Source: an uncultured Hungatella sp. (GTDB taxonomy: Bacteria > Bacillota > Clostridia > Lachnospirales > Lachnospiraceae). Taken from it: a stretch of 21,212 nucleotides of DNA. Each line of letters starts with the position of its first letter. Position 1 is the first letter of the stretch. The stretch spans positions 1-21,212 of the forward strand of contig CAJUFP010000089.1 of NCBI GenBank assembly GCA_910585645.1, written 5' to 3'. The notes under the pieces were generated by a model. The model was not told where the DNA came from, did not search any database, and saw only the letters and a list, made by a program, of their open reading frames with translations. Positions 6,971 to 13,563 of this stretch are shown here, in pieces. Both the position numbers and the translations under genes were made by a program.

Positions 6971-7837
6971 CTACGCCAAAACCTCAAGAATCCTCTGAAA
7001 AACCCCGCCCTTCTCCCCCAGCCGGTACAGCAGCCCATAAGAGCTGGACCCAGTCCCCGCAATGGGAATATTTACCAGGGAAGTATCCGAATTGCCCCTT
7101 AGTTCCGGCAGCACCGCAAACCCAAACCCGGACTTAACCAGGGAAATAGCCACCTGCACCCGGTCGCAGTAGCACACCGAAGGCGGAGCGAAAAAAGGCT
7201 GCAGCCGGCTTTGTACCTGGGAAATCAGCCCCGGAACGGCCAAAGAATCACACACGATCATGGATTCCCCCAAAAGCTCCTTCTCCGTAATCTTCTTTTT
7301 CCTGGCAAAACGGTGATTTTTCATAACCACGCAGCAGCAGTCAAGCCGTACCAATTCCTGATAACCGATTCCGCTGCATCTGGGCATGTCCTCCTCAAAA
7401 CCCAGCATTATATCCAGGCTCCCCTCCAGCAGCCAGTCCAGGATGAATTTATGGGGGACAATATGTACATCCGGACAGATATCCGGCACAATCTCCCGGA
7501 TTTTTCCAAAAAGAATAGGAAGAGCCGTCAAATCCACCGCGTCATAACAGCCGATGGACAACGTTGGCACGCTCTCCCTGTAATTATGCCGAACCTTGGC
7601 CGCCGCGTATTTCATCTTGTTCAAAATATCCCCGGCGTCCGCCAGAAAACTGCTGCCAGTGGGGGTCAGGGTAACGTTCCTGGTGGTGCGGTTAAACAAT
7701 CTGCCCCCTAACTCCGCCTCCAGGGCGTTAATCTGCCTGGACACCGCCGGCTGGGAAATATGCAGCTCCCTGGCCGCCCTGGCAAAATTCAGGTTTTCCG
7801 CCACCTGAATAAAACACTCCAACTGCTGCGTATTCAT
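6971..7837 (-). CDS. LysR-family transcriptional regulator
   Basis: A 288-residue LysR-type regulator. The N-terminal winged helix (residues 1-60) contains the classic sequence NFARAARELHISQPAVSRQI. The remaining part (about 88-285) is the periplasmic-binding-protein-like effector domain; it is slightly short at the C-terminus but typical. The ATG at 7837 has AGGAGGGG five bases upstream. It is divergently oriented from the flavoprotein reductase at 8000, the standard LysR arrangement, so it probably activates that gene in response to its substrate or a related metabolite. A symmetrical A/T-rich site with T-N11-A spacing lies between them. Its 3' end is immediately followed by the recombinase cassette, leaving no visible terminator. 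Confidence 0.92.
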   Translation of the reverse strand: MNTQQLECFIQVAENLNFARAARELHISQPAVSRQINALEAELGGRLFNRTTRNVTLTPTGSSFLADAGDILNKMKYAAAKVRHNYRESVPTLSIGCYDAVDLTALPILFGKIREIVPDICPDVHIVPHKFILDWLLEGSLDIMLGFEEDMPRCSGIGYQELVRLDCCCVVMKNHRFARKKKITEKELLGESMIVCDSLAVPGLISQVQSRLQPFFAPPSVCYCDRVQVAISLVKSGFGFAVLPELRGNSDTSLVNIPIAGTGSSSYGLLYRLGEKGGVFQRILEVLA

Positions 7838-7849
7838 CGTCCCCTCCTA

Positions 7850-7872
7850 ATTAATACGTTTTTGTTATTAAT
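7850..7872. promoter_or_regulatory. Candidate LysR binding site (T-N11-A inverted repeat)
   Basis: ATTAATA (7850-7856) and TATTAAT (7866-7872) form a perfect 7-bp inverted repeat with a 9-base spacer, centred on 7861. T7855 and A7867 give the T-N11-A pattern of LysR boxes. The centre lies about 64 bases upstream of the start predicted from the promoter at 7889-7917, matching the usual -65 recognition site. It also lies 13 bases upstream of the LysR ATG, allowing autoregulation. Confidence 0.55.
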
Positions 7873-7888
7873 GATACCATTTTTTTTC

Positions 7889-7917
7889 TTCATTTTCCAG
7901 GATTTTTGTGGTTTAAT
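7889..7917 (+). promoter_or_regulatory. Weak, activator-type promoter for the flavoprotein gene
   Basis: TTCATT (7889-7894, a poor -35) is followed after 17 bases by TTTAAT (7912-7917), preceded by the extended -10 element TGG. A weak -35 behind a candidate LysR site fits activation. The start would be near 7925, with a leader of about 75 bases. Confidence 0.35.
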
Positions 7918-7939
7918 AAATCTGTAAAACCATGGGGTA

Positions 7940-7960
7940 CTCCTTACTGGCAGTAGGGAG
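7940..7960. repeat. 21-bp near-perfect dyad in the flavoprotein leader
   Basis: CTCCTTACTG and CAGTAGGGAG flank one G and are complementary at nine of ten positions. The dyad lies downstream of the predicted start and about 27 bases before the ribosome site. It could be a second protein operator or a small RNA hairpin. No T run follows, so it is not a terminator. Confidence 0.35.
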
Positions 7961-7999
7961 ATTCACCGTAAACCATATGGCAACAAAAGGAGATTCACT

Positions 8000-10000
8000 A
8001 TGGCCCAAAAAACCCTTTCAAGAAGAGAATTTTTAAACGGCACCCTGGCCGGCCTGGCCACTGCCGCAACCGCCGGCCTCCTGTCCGGATGCGCCGCCGC
8101 GGAAACCTCGGAAACTACCATGGCGCAAACCTCCAAAGAGGAGACCACCGCCGCCCAGACACAGGCAAAAGCCGTCTACATCCCCGGCACCTACACCGGA
8201 ACCGCCACGGGCCTGGGAGCCGTAACCGTAACCATGACATTCAGCGAAACCGCGATCACCGACGTGATGGTTGACACCTCCAACGAAACATTGGAGCTGG
8301 CAATCAATTCCGCCTCTGATTTCCAATCCGCCCTCATGGAGGCCCAGAGCGCTGAAATCGACGCCATCGCCAGCGTCACCTTCACCTCGGACGCGGTGCG
8401 CAAAGCCGCCGCCCAGTGTATTGACCAGGCCCTGGGGCTGGCAAATGAAAGCGAAAAAGCCAATCCCGCTTCCGCAAATCCGGCCGGTTCCCAGACCTCC
8501 GGCGCCGGTTACCCCTCCTGCGAGGACTTAAGCAGCGTAAACGCGGCCACCAATGAGGGGGAAATCGCTTTCGTGGCAGAACCCATCGCCGATTCCGACA
8601 TAAAGGAAACCGTTGCCGTGGATGTGCTGGTGTGCGGCCAGGGGCCTGCGGGCATGGCGGCGGCTCTGGCCTGCGCCGAACAGGGATTAAAGGTGGTCGC
8701 CCTGGAAAAAGGAAGCAGCCCCACCTGGCGCAGTCCTACCATGGGCGCTTTCCACGACCGCATCCACCGGAAATTCGGCGTAAAATTTGACACAAAGCAA
8801 TGGCTGGACGACGCCATGGTCAACTGCGCCTACCGGGGCGAGCAGACCGTTTACCAGAAATGGATTGATACCTGCGACGAGGCAGTGGACTGGTTTTTGG
8901 ACAAGCTGGCCTTAAACGACGACGACTATTACCTTACTTTCAACGCGGGGGATTTCCCTGATTTCAACGCCCCCTACGATGAGCTGAGCCTTAGCCGGAG
9001 CTGGAATACCTCCATCAATATCCCTCTGTCCGTGGAGGACATTGCCGCCACCCTGCAAAAGAGAATCACCGAAGCCGGAGCCCAGGTCTTCTTTAACACC
9101 CCGGTAGTCCAACTGGTGACCGAAGGCAATAAAGTCATTGGCGCCATCGCGAAGACCCGGGACGGATACATAAAATATGAGACGGCAAAAGGCGTTGTCC
9201 TTGCCACCGGCGGATACGAATTCAATCCGGCCAAGTTAAACGCCTGCTGCCGTCCCCGGGATTTAGCCCTTATTGGCTGGATGAACGGCACCAAGACCAA
9301 CACCGGAGACGGCCACGAGATGGCAAAAGCCATCGGCGCCATGGAGGACGAATATCCCCATCCTTTGATGTTGGACCCGGCACAGCTCATGCCCTATCTG
9401 CGGGTCAATAAGCGGGGGCTTAGATTTACCCCCGAGTATGAAGCCTACAACCACCTGGCCAACGCCATCCAGTCCCAGCCCGGCGCCTTCGATTACTACA
9501 TTGTAGACGCCAACTGCGCGGAAATTGTAGATAAAATCTGGACCCCCTCTTCCAGTTGCTACGGGCCCAAAGAAGTATGGATTGGCGCCGCCATGAGTCC
9601 AAACGCCCTCACCGCCGACACCCTGGAAGAGCTGGCAGAGAAAATGGGCGTAGACCAGGAAGCTTTTACTGCCACCATCCGGCGCTGGAACGACATGTGC
9701 GATGCCGGGGAAGACACGGACTTTCACTTTCCCGGCTCCATGATGCACAAAATCGACACGGCTCCGTTCTACGCCACCAAGGAAATGGCGGAAGCCCTGT
9801 GTACCGCCGGAGGGCTTCAGATCACCCCTGACAGCCAGGTACTTGACACCGACGCGCAGCCCATTTTGGGACTGTACGCCATTGGAAACGTGTCCGGAAG
9901 CATGTTCTCCGGAACCTATCCCCACAACGAAAACTGTTTAAGCCACAGCCGCTGCGTTACCTTTGGGTATAATGTGGCAAAAACCCTGGCCGCGCTGTAA
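8000..10000 (+). CDS. Tat-exported FMN/FAD flavoprotein reductase (fumarate-reductase-like), substrate unknown
   Basis: A 666-residue flavoprotein. It begins with a twin-arginine signal, SRREFL (7-12), a hydrophobic stretch and the lipobox LLSGC (C31), so it is probably a lipoprotein on the outer face of the membrane. An FMN-binding domain follows (about 58-148), with DAIASVT (121-127) in the place where ApbE usually attaches FMN to Thr. The FAD-binding reductase domain (about 205-664) has the Rossmann motif GQGPAG (213-218) and a C-terminal GNVSGSMFSGTYPH. It belongs to the large family of gut anaerobe reductases that use organic acceptors (fumarate, urocanate, cinnamates, steroids). The substrate cannot be read from sequence. 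The ATG follows AAGGAG. No ApbE or quinol partner is in the window. Likely regulated by the divergent LysR. Confidence 0.9.
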   Translation: MAQKTLSRREFLNGTLAGLATAATAGLLSGCAAAETSETTMAQTSKEETTAAQTQAKAVYIPGTYTGTATGLGAVTVTMTFSETAITDVMVDTSNETLELAINSASDFQSALMEAQSAEIDAIASVTFTSDAVRKAAAQCIDQALGLANESEKANPASANPAGSQTSGAGYPSCEDLSSVNAATNEGEIAFVAEPIADSDIKETVAVDVLVCGQGPAGMAAALACAEQGLKVVALEKGSSPTWRSPTMGAFHDRIHRKFGVKFDTKQWLDDAMVNCAYRGEQTVYQKWIDTCDEAVDWFLDKLALNDDDYYLTFNAGDFPDFNAPYDELSLSRSWNTSINIPLSVEDIAATLQKRITEAGAQVFFNTPVVQLVTEGNKVIGAIAKTRDGYIKYETAKGVVLATGGYEFNPAKLNACCRPRDLALIGWMNGTKTNTGDGHEMAKAIGAMEDEYPHPLMLDPAQLMPYLRVNKRGLRFTPEYEAYNHLANAIQSQPGAFDYYIVDANCAEIVDKIWTPSSSCYGPKEVWIGAAMSPNALTADTLEELAEKMGVDQEAFTATIRRWNDMCDAGEDTDFHFPGSMMHKIDTAPFYATKEMAEALCTAGGLQITPDSQVLDTDAQPILGLYAIGNVSGSMFSGTYPHNENCLSHSRCVTFGYNVAKTLAAL

Positions 10001-10013
10001 GGCATTTTATCAA

Positions 10014-10052
10014 AGGTTTCGGGAGTACATCTCCTGATTCCTCCCGAAACCT
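10014..10052. terminator. 12-bp perfect stem between convergent genes
   Basis: AGGTTTCGGGAG (10014-10025) pairs perfectly with CTCCCGAAACCT (10041-10052) across a 15-base loop. It starts 13 bases after the flavoprotein stop and lies 38 bases from the end of the convergent gene at 10091. No strong T run follows on either strand, so it may be a weak bidirectional terminator or an RNA-stabilising hairpin. Confidence 0.6.
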
Positions 10053-10090
10053 CCTTGCCGCCGGCCCCATTGCCGCCTTCCAGGCCTCTG

Positions 10091-10657
10091 TCACACCTTC
10101 CTGGCCATTGCCTCCAGAATCAGCGCGATTTTTCTATACAATTCCACCTGCCGCTGCCGCTCCGGCGTAGGCGGCTCATAGATCAGAGAAGCCTGATACC
10201 GCGCGTCAGCCAGCCGGTTGCCCTCCTCATAGCCCTCCCAGGGGTAATAAGGGTAGTCCGGCGAATACCAGGATTCCGCCACCCCTATGGAGGCGCGTCT
10301 TATCCCGCCATACCCCACATACTCCTTATCTTCCTCAGAGATCATCCCCTTATCCTGGAGGAAATCCAAAAAATCGTCATAGTCGTCCTGGGACATTTTG
10401 GTGGGATTCCACTTCCATGAAAGATATTCATAATCCCCGTCGTCCAGCCGTCCGTTGGGCTGGGGCTTCTCCTGTGTAAAACCCCCGCCGTATTTCCTGG
10501 AAAGCCCCTGCCCCGAAACAGGGCCAAAGGGGCAAGAACCTGTTTTCAGCATATCACGAAAAATGCCTCCCGGGACGGCTGAGGACCGTTTCTGTCCAAT
10601 CCCCTGTCCAAAGGCATTGATGCTGTCTTTTGAAATTTGTAAACCTGACCAGTTCAT
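10091..10657 (-). CDS. Hypothetical protein, 188 aa
   Basis: A 188-residue soluble protein with no signal peptide or membrane helix. The N-terminal third is Gly/Ser rich and looks disordered (ISKDSINAFGQGIGQKRS). The middle is acidic and aromatic with repeated Asp-Tyr pairs (KMSQDDYDDFLDFLQDKGM). Next comes a Tyr/Pro-rich stretch (SWYSPDYPYYPWEGYEEG), and then a C-terminal helix. I do not recognise the family. The ATG at 10657 follows AAGGAGC by six bases. It is convergent with the flavoprotein gene, and a 39-codon ORF lies 22 bases upstream on the same strand. Base composition matches the GC-rich neighbours. Confidence 0.7.
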   Translation of the reverse strand: MNWSGLQISKDSINAFGQGIGQKRSSAVPGGIFRDMLKTGSCPFGPVSGQGLSRKYGGGFTQEKPQPNGRLDDGDYEYLSWKWNPTKMSQDDYDDFLDFLQDKGMISEEDKEYVGYGGIRRASIGVAESWYSPDYPYYPWEGYEEGNRLADARYQASLIYEPPTPERQRQVELYRKIALILEAMARKV

Positions 10658-10679
10658 GTCTGCTCCTTCCTTTACATGT

Positions 10680-10799
10680 TTATCCCGAATTTGCGGCCCC
10701 CATGGTTCCTCTGTCGTTCAGAACCATTGATGCTCTCTTAATCATAAGTCCGAGCATCGTATCCATTTTTCCCTTACTTTGTTCTGTTTTCTCCTTCAT
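10680..10799 (-). CDS. Possible 39-residue small protein
   Basis: ATG at 10799 to TAA at 10680-10682. The peptide starts MKEKTEQSKGKMDTMLGLMI, and its remainder contains ASMVLNDRGTMGAANSG: a basic N-terminus, a short amphipathic Met/Leu-rich helix and a Gly-rich end. A G-rich ribosome site (AGGGGGG) precedes the ATG closely. It ends 22 bases upstream of the 188-residue gene, so the two may form an operon. No homology recognised. It could also be a chance ORF. Confidence 0.35.
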   Translation of the reverse strand: MKEKTEQSKGKMDTMLGLMIKRASMVLNDRGTMGAANSG

Positions 10800-10936
10800 C
10801 CCCCCTTATCGATAAACGCGCACATCCGATGGCTGATGGAATTACATTTTAATAAACTTATAATTGCCCCTTTATCCGTGCTCATATCAATTTCATAAAT
10901 GATTCCCCCAGCGCATCCAGCAGATGAAGGCTTGTT

Positions 10937-11344
10937 TCATTTCATAAAAATCTCATGCGCTTTACAATATTGCATTACATCCGATTCAAAATCTATATAA
11001 TTAATTTTTGCCTTTTTATGTATAGCTTTCATTGAAGTTAAAATATGAATAATTATCAGTTTCTTTTTCTCTTCTATATCTGCACCAATGAATTCCTCAT
11101 AGTCCATTTGCAGGCTCACTGATGCAAATCCATATTTTAATTCACATTTTTTCATTTCTTTAAATAAACCCGAAGATAAAACATCATAAGGCGCAATAAT
11201 CGGAGTGATTCCCACTATATTGATTACAGAACTATAACTCTTCCCCTTTGCCATATTCCGTATATCCTTGCACATATCATATATTTCGTCCATAACCCCA
11301 AATTCTCTTGTATAATACATTGGTGAGTTTATATTTAAATCCAT
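10937..11344 (-). CDS. Imm44-like immunity protein (orphan)
   Basis: A protein of about 135 residues, AT-rich in coding sequence compared with its GC-rich left neighbour. The pattern is an N-terminal INSPMYYTREF, a helix, a central strand IVGITPIIAPYD, then a basic/acidic strand pair and KKLIIIHILTSMKAI. It resembles the Imm44 family, single-domain immunity proteins of polymorphic toxin systems; I recall the family pattern but could not run a search. Start chosen at ATG 11344 because GGAG lies nine bases upstream; in-frame ATGs at 11353 and 11359 have poorly spaced sites. No toxin gene is nearby, so it may protect against neighbours' effectors. Confidence 0.5.
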   Translation of the reverse strand: MDLNINSPMYYTREFGVMDEIYDMCKDIRNMAKGKSYSSVINIVGITPIIAPYDVLSSGLFKEMKKCELKYGFASVSLQMDYEEFIGADIEEKKKLIIIHILTSMKAIHKKAKINYIDFESDVMQYCKAHEIFMK

Positions 11345-11435
11345 TTTTACCATCTCCATCCTTTATTATGGGAAATATAAATCCGTATTATGGACAAGAG
11401 CACAAAAGGGATAAGTTACGGCAAGGATTAGCCCG

Positions 11436-11854
11436 TCAGATTTTCCATTCAACTTCTACTTTCTCGTTGGCAGCCCGGATAACGGTTATCAATGCGTCCG
11501 CCACCTGCCGATTGTCCTCAAAGCTGATATTCTCCCAATCGTCCAGATAGCCGCTTCAGTCGGTTCAATCACCAGTTTCTTTGTGCGTATCCCGTCCATG
11601 GCATACGGCTCTGTCCGAAAGCCATATGGTGTTTTGCCGCCCATCTTAAACCCACGCTGGCAACGGGAGTGCCATGCGTCCTGCACCTGCTTCTGTATCG
11701 TTTCCCGTTCAAGCTGGGCGAACACGATACAGATATTCAGCATAGCCCGCCCCATTGGGGTAGAGGTGTCAAACTTTTCCGTAGAGGATACAAACTCCAC
11801 TTCGTACTTTTGAAAGGATTGCCTTGCATAAATCGCGTCTATCCGATTGTTCAT
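11436..11854 (-). pseudogene. Internally deleted large serine recombinase
   Basis: The ATG at 11854, behind AAAGGAGC, starts MNNRIDAIYARQS, the normal N-terminus of a clostridial serine recombinase with its nucleophilic serine. It then jumps to KYEVEFVSSTEKFDTSTPMG, which is normally about 100 residues further on. The sequence continues through the start of the Recombinase domain (SRCQRGFKMGGKTPYGFRTE) to about EPTEA. There it joins, in another frame, to the family's C-terminus (WENISFEDNRQVADALI, ending EVEWKI) and stops at TGA 11436-11438. Read in frame from the ATG it instead ends at 11489. So at least two deletions removed most of the catalytic and DNA-binding parts. It is inactive. Confidence 0.8.
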
Positions 11855-11901
11855 ATTGTCGCTCCTTTTCTTAAAAAAGAAACGGAGCTGCTGACAGCTT
11901 T

Positions 11902-11930
11902 ATTATACCGTCAACAGCCCCGCAAATCAA
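11902..11930 (-). promoter_or_regulatory. Promoter of the recombinase relic
   Basis: On the minus strand TTGATT (11925-11930) and a perfect TATAAT (11902-11907) are 17 bases apart, giving a leader of about 40 bases to the ATG at 11854. It sits between the small accessory ORF and the recombinase relic and appears undamaged although the gene is dead. Confidence 0.5.
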
Positions 11931-11948
11931 TGATGGTTTCAGAAAATC

Positions 11949-12104
11949 TTACGTCCCGGCTTCCTCTTTCTGCCGCTTGTGGGCGTACTTGCGGAACACA
12001 TTATAAAGCTGCTGTTCCAGTTCCCGGCGTTTTGCCGCTTCCTGCTCCGGCGTGAATACCGGGGAGAGGTTTTCCAGCGTGATTTCCTTTCCTTGAAAAG
12101 TCAC
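11949..12104 (-). CDS. Small conjugative-element accessory protein (51 aa), possibly 5' truncated
   Basis: The frame ends at TAA 11949 and reads TFQGKEITLENLSPVFTPEQ, then a charged helix with EQQLYNVFRKYAHKRQKEE. The SPVFTPE...LYxVFxKY pattern belongs to a small conserved protein that, as I recall, is found upstream of serine recombinases in clostridial elements; its function is unknown. A GTG at 12104 overlaps the stop of the RepA_N relic (GTGA) and gives 51 residues. No ribosome site is visible, and the family-like sequence continues upstream of the GTG (PEIV), so the true start was probably deleted at the junction with the RepA_N fragment. Confidence 0.45.
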   Translation of the reverse strand: MTFQGKEITLENLSPVFTPEQEAAKRRELEQQLYNVFRKYAHKRQKEEAGT

Positions 12105-12367
12105 GATTTCGGGTAAATGCGGTTGGGTTTTCCACAGCCCTGTTTCTGTATTTCCACCAGTCCCGCATACTGCAACTCCCGCAGGGTGTTCACCGCCTTT
12201 TGCCGCCCACCGTGGAGCAAAGCGACCACCTCGCGGATGGGGTAATACAGATAAATCCGCCCATATTCGTCCGACCAACCGTTCTTGCAGGACAATTCCG
12301 CCCGCCGCAGGATAAAGGCGTACAGCAACTTCGCTTCATTGGACAGGGGCTTGCGGAGCCTTGCAAA
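12101..12367 (-). pseudogene. RepA_N replication-initiator fragment
   Basis: The frame carries LRKPLSNEAKLLYAFILRRA, followed by LSCKNGWSDEYGRIYLYYPI, a helix pair with GGRQKAVNTLREL, and GKPNRIYPKS before TGA at 12101-12103. This is the winged-helix RepA_N domain of plasmid and conjugative-element replication initiators. Full proteins run 250-350 residues, with about 30 residues before this point and a long C-terminal part. Here an in-frame TGA at 12368-12370 blocks the 5' side and no proper start remains, while the C-terminal domain is missing. A deletion has joined it to the 51-residue ORF. Confidence 0.75.
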
Positions 12368-12379
12368 TCAAGGCTTTTT
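12358..12379 (+). terminator. Short hairpin followed by five T residues
   Basis: GCCTTG (12358-12363) and CAAGGC (12369-12374) form a 6-bp stem with a 5-base loop, followed by TTTTT on the plus strand. It lies between the Cys-rich VLP and RepA_N relics, which are read on the other strand, so it is on the wrong strand to end either gene. It may be a relic or chance. Confidence 0.3.
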
Positions 12380-12385
12380 CCCGCC

Positions 12386-12763
12386 TTAACTGTCCACAGC
12401 AGACCTCCTTTTCCGTTCACTTTCTGTTTTCTGCCGCCTGTGAACTCTGGCGGTGCAGTCCGGGCAGTATTTGCCCCGGTTAGATTTTGGCACATAGGGC
12501 TTTCCGCAGGCCCAGCAGCATTTCAAAGCACTGTCACGGTAAATCTCCACGTCCAGCGTTCTGTCCAGTGGCAAGACCGCCCAGCGCAACCACTTGCAGC
12601 AGACCGAGAAAGAAATGGTCTGGGTGCAGATATGGGCGTCCCCATCGTCCTGCTCCAAGCAGTTGCCGTTGTCATAGCTGCAACACTCCCGGCGGATGAG
12701 GGCGGCTGCCTGTTTCCGCTGTGCCGTATATCCATAAGGTAGGAAATCTGCCCGGAAATCTCC
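12386..12763 (-). pseudogene. Cysteine-rich VLP protein, 5' truncated
   Basis: The open stretch from 12763 to TAA 12386 reads AQRKQAAALIRRECCSYDNG, then CLEQDDGDAHICTQTISFSV, then CKWLRWAVLPLD, and ends with a zinc-ribbon-like CCWACGKPYVPKSNRGKYCP and a basic tail. This matches the Cys-rich VLP family of clostridial conjugative elements almost to its normal C-terminus. No start codon lies before the conserved region: an in-frame TAG (12764-12766) sits just upstream, and the first internal ATG-like position would lose the first Cys cluster. The N-terminal dozen residues were removed, probably at the deletion border next to 12767. The family's function is unknown. Confidence 0.75.
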
Positions 12764-12766
12764 CTA

Positions 12767-12795
12767 TTTCCACACTCTTGCAATTGTGGTAGAAT
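12767..12795 (+). promoter_or_regulatory. Extended -10 promoter for the small zinc-binding-like gene
   Basis: TTTCCA (12767-12772) and TAGAAT (12790-12795) are 17 bases apart, with TGG directly before the -10 (extended -10). The start would fall near 12802, 34 bases before the ATG at 12836. It begins directly beside the broken end of the Cys-rich VLP relic. Confidence 0.5.
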
Positions 12796-12835
12796 AGAAG
12801 AAACAGAGCGGAAAATCGAAATGGTGGAGGATTGT

Positions 12836-13111
12836 ATGATTGATAAAAATGACTGGCGTTTGTTGTACAGCGATGTTGAACACTTGAAAATGATTTACAT
12901 AAATCCAACTGACGGAGAGGAAATAAATAGAAATGCACCATATTTAAAACATTGTGTGTTTTGTTTGGAGCCGGTGCAAAATTCGCCACACCAGCAATGG
13001 TTTCTTCCAGAAGATTTGTCTTGTTGTATTTGTGAAGCCTGTTTTAATGATTTTGAAGGACTGTTTCAATGGAAAAAATTGGACGGTTGGGATATTGATT
13101 GGGGAGCTTAA
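12836..13111 (+). CDS. Small Cys-rich protein, likely zinc-binding (91 aa), function unknown
   Basis: A 91-residue protein starting MIDKNDWRLLYSDVEHLKMI. Residues about 47-80 hold two Cys pairs, HCVFC and CCICEAC, in a treble-clef or zinc-ribbon-like arrangement, and the protein ends with an aromatic, acidic tail (WKKLDGWDIDWGA). The ATG at 12836 has GGAGG seven bases upstream; the in-frame ATG at 12821 overlaps that site and is less likely. It has its own promoter. The size, strongly acidic/aromatic tail and AT-rich coding sequence are like those of orphan immunity or accessory proteins in toxin-related islands, but that is inference. Confidence 0.65.
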   Translation: MIDKNDWRLLYSDVEHLKMIYINPTDGEEINRNAPYLKHCVFCLEPVQNSPHQQWFLPEDLSCCICEACFNDFEGLFQWKKLDGWDIDWGA

Positions 13112-13152
13112 TTTGGGATTGGTTGAGCAGACAAAGAGGGAGCGCAACGATT

Positions 13153-13521
13153 ATGAAACAGCATGACCCCGGCTTAACCGACCCGCAGTTGCGGCAGCTT
13201 ATCACCGCCCATTTGGACGAGGACGAGTTTTGCCGTTATGTGATACAGCGAGATATAAACGGAATTGCCCTTGACCTGCGGGAAGCCCACAAGGACGATT
13301 TTTTCAGCGTTCCATAGGACAACCTTTTGAAAGACCTTTTTCAGATCGCCGAGGCCCCCGCAGAGGAAAGCGACCCGGACAAAGCGTCTTTGATGTTTAT
13401 CTGTAAGCGGCTCCAACTGAAATATGGGAAGCTGTCTGACGAGGAAAAGAAGTGGCTGAAAAAGATTGCGGAGAAGTCGGACTTGCTGAAAAATCCAATC
13501 CCACAGCGGGGGAGGAAGTAA
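13153..13521 (+). pseudogene. Unrecognised gene split by an in-frame amber codon
   Basis: From ATG 13153 (behind GAGGGAGC) the frame reads MKQHDPGLTDPQLRQLITAH to DDFFSVP, then TAG at 13315-13317. The same frame continues without a break as DNLLKDLFQIAEAPAEESDP to TAA at 13521, ending in a basic tail, giving 122 codons in all. Codon use and helix pattern are continuous across the TAG, and the context CCA-TAG-GAC would read Pro-Trp-Asp with a single A-to-G change (TGG), so a nonsense mutation is the simplest explanation. The downstream half has a TTG at 13327 but no ribosome site. No family recognised; the helical, charged sequence and neighbours suggest element cargo. Confidence 0.5.
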
Positions 13522-13563
13522 GAAAATGATTTATCTTATTGCAAATTAGAAGGAGAATATTTC

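Noticed and set aside
11308..11550. Plus-strand ORF containing MGNINPYYGQEHKRDK
   Set aside because: The peptide looks protein-like at first, but there is no ribosome site and it runs antisense into the recombinase relic; too weak to call.
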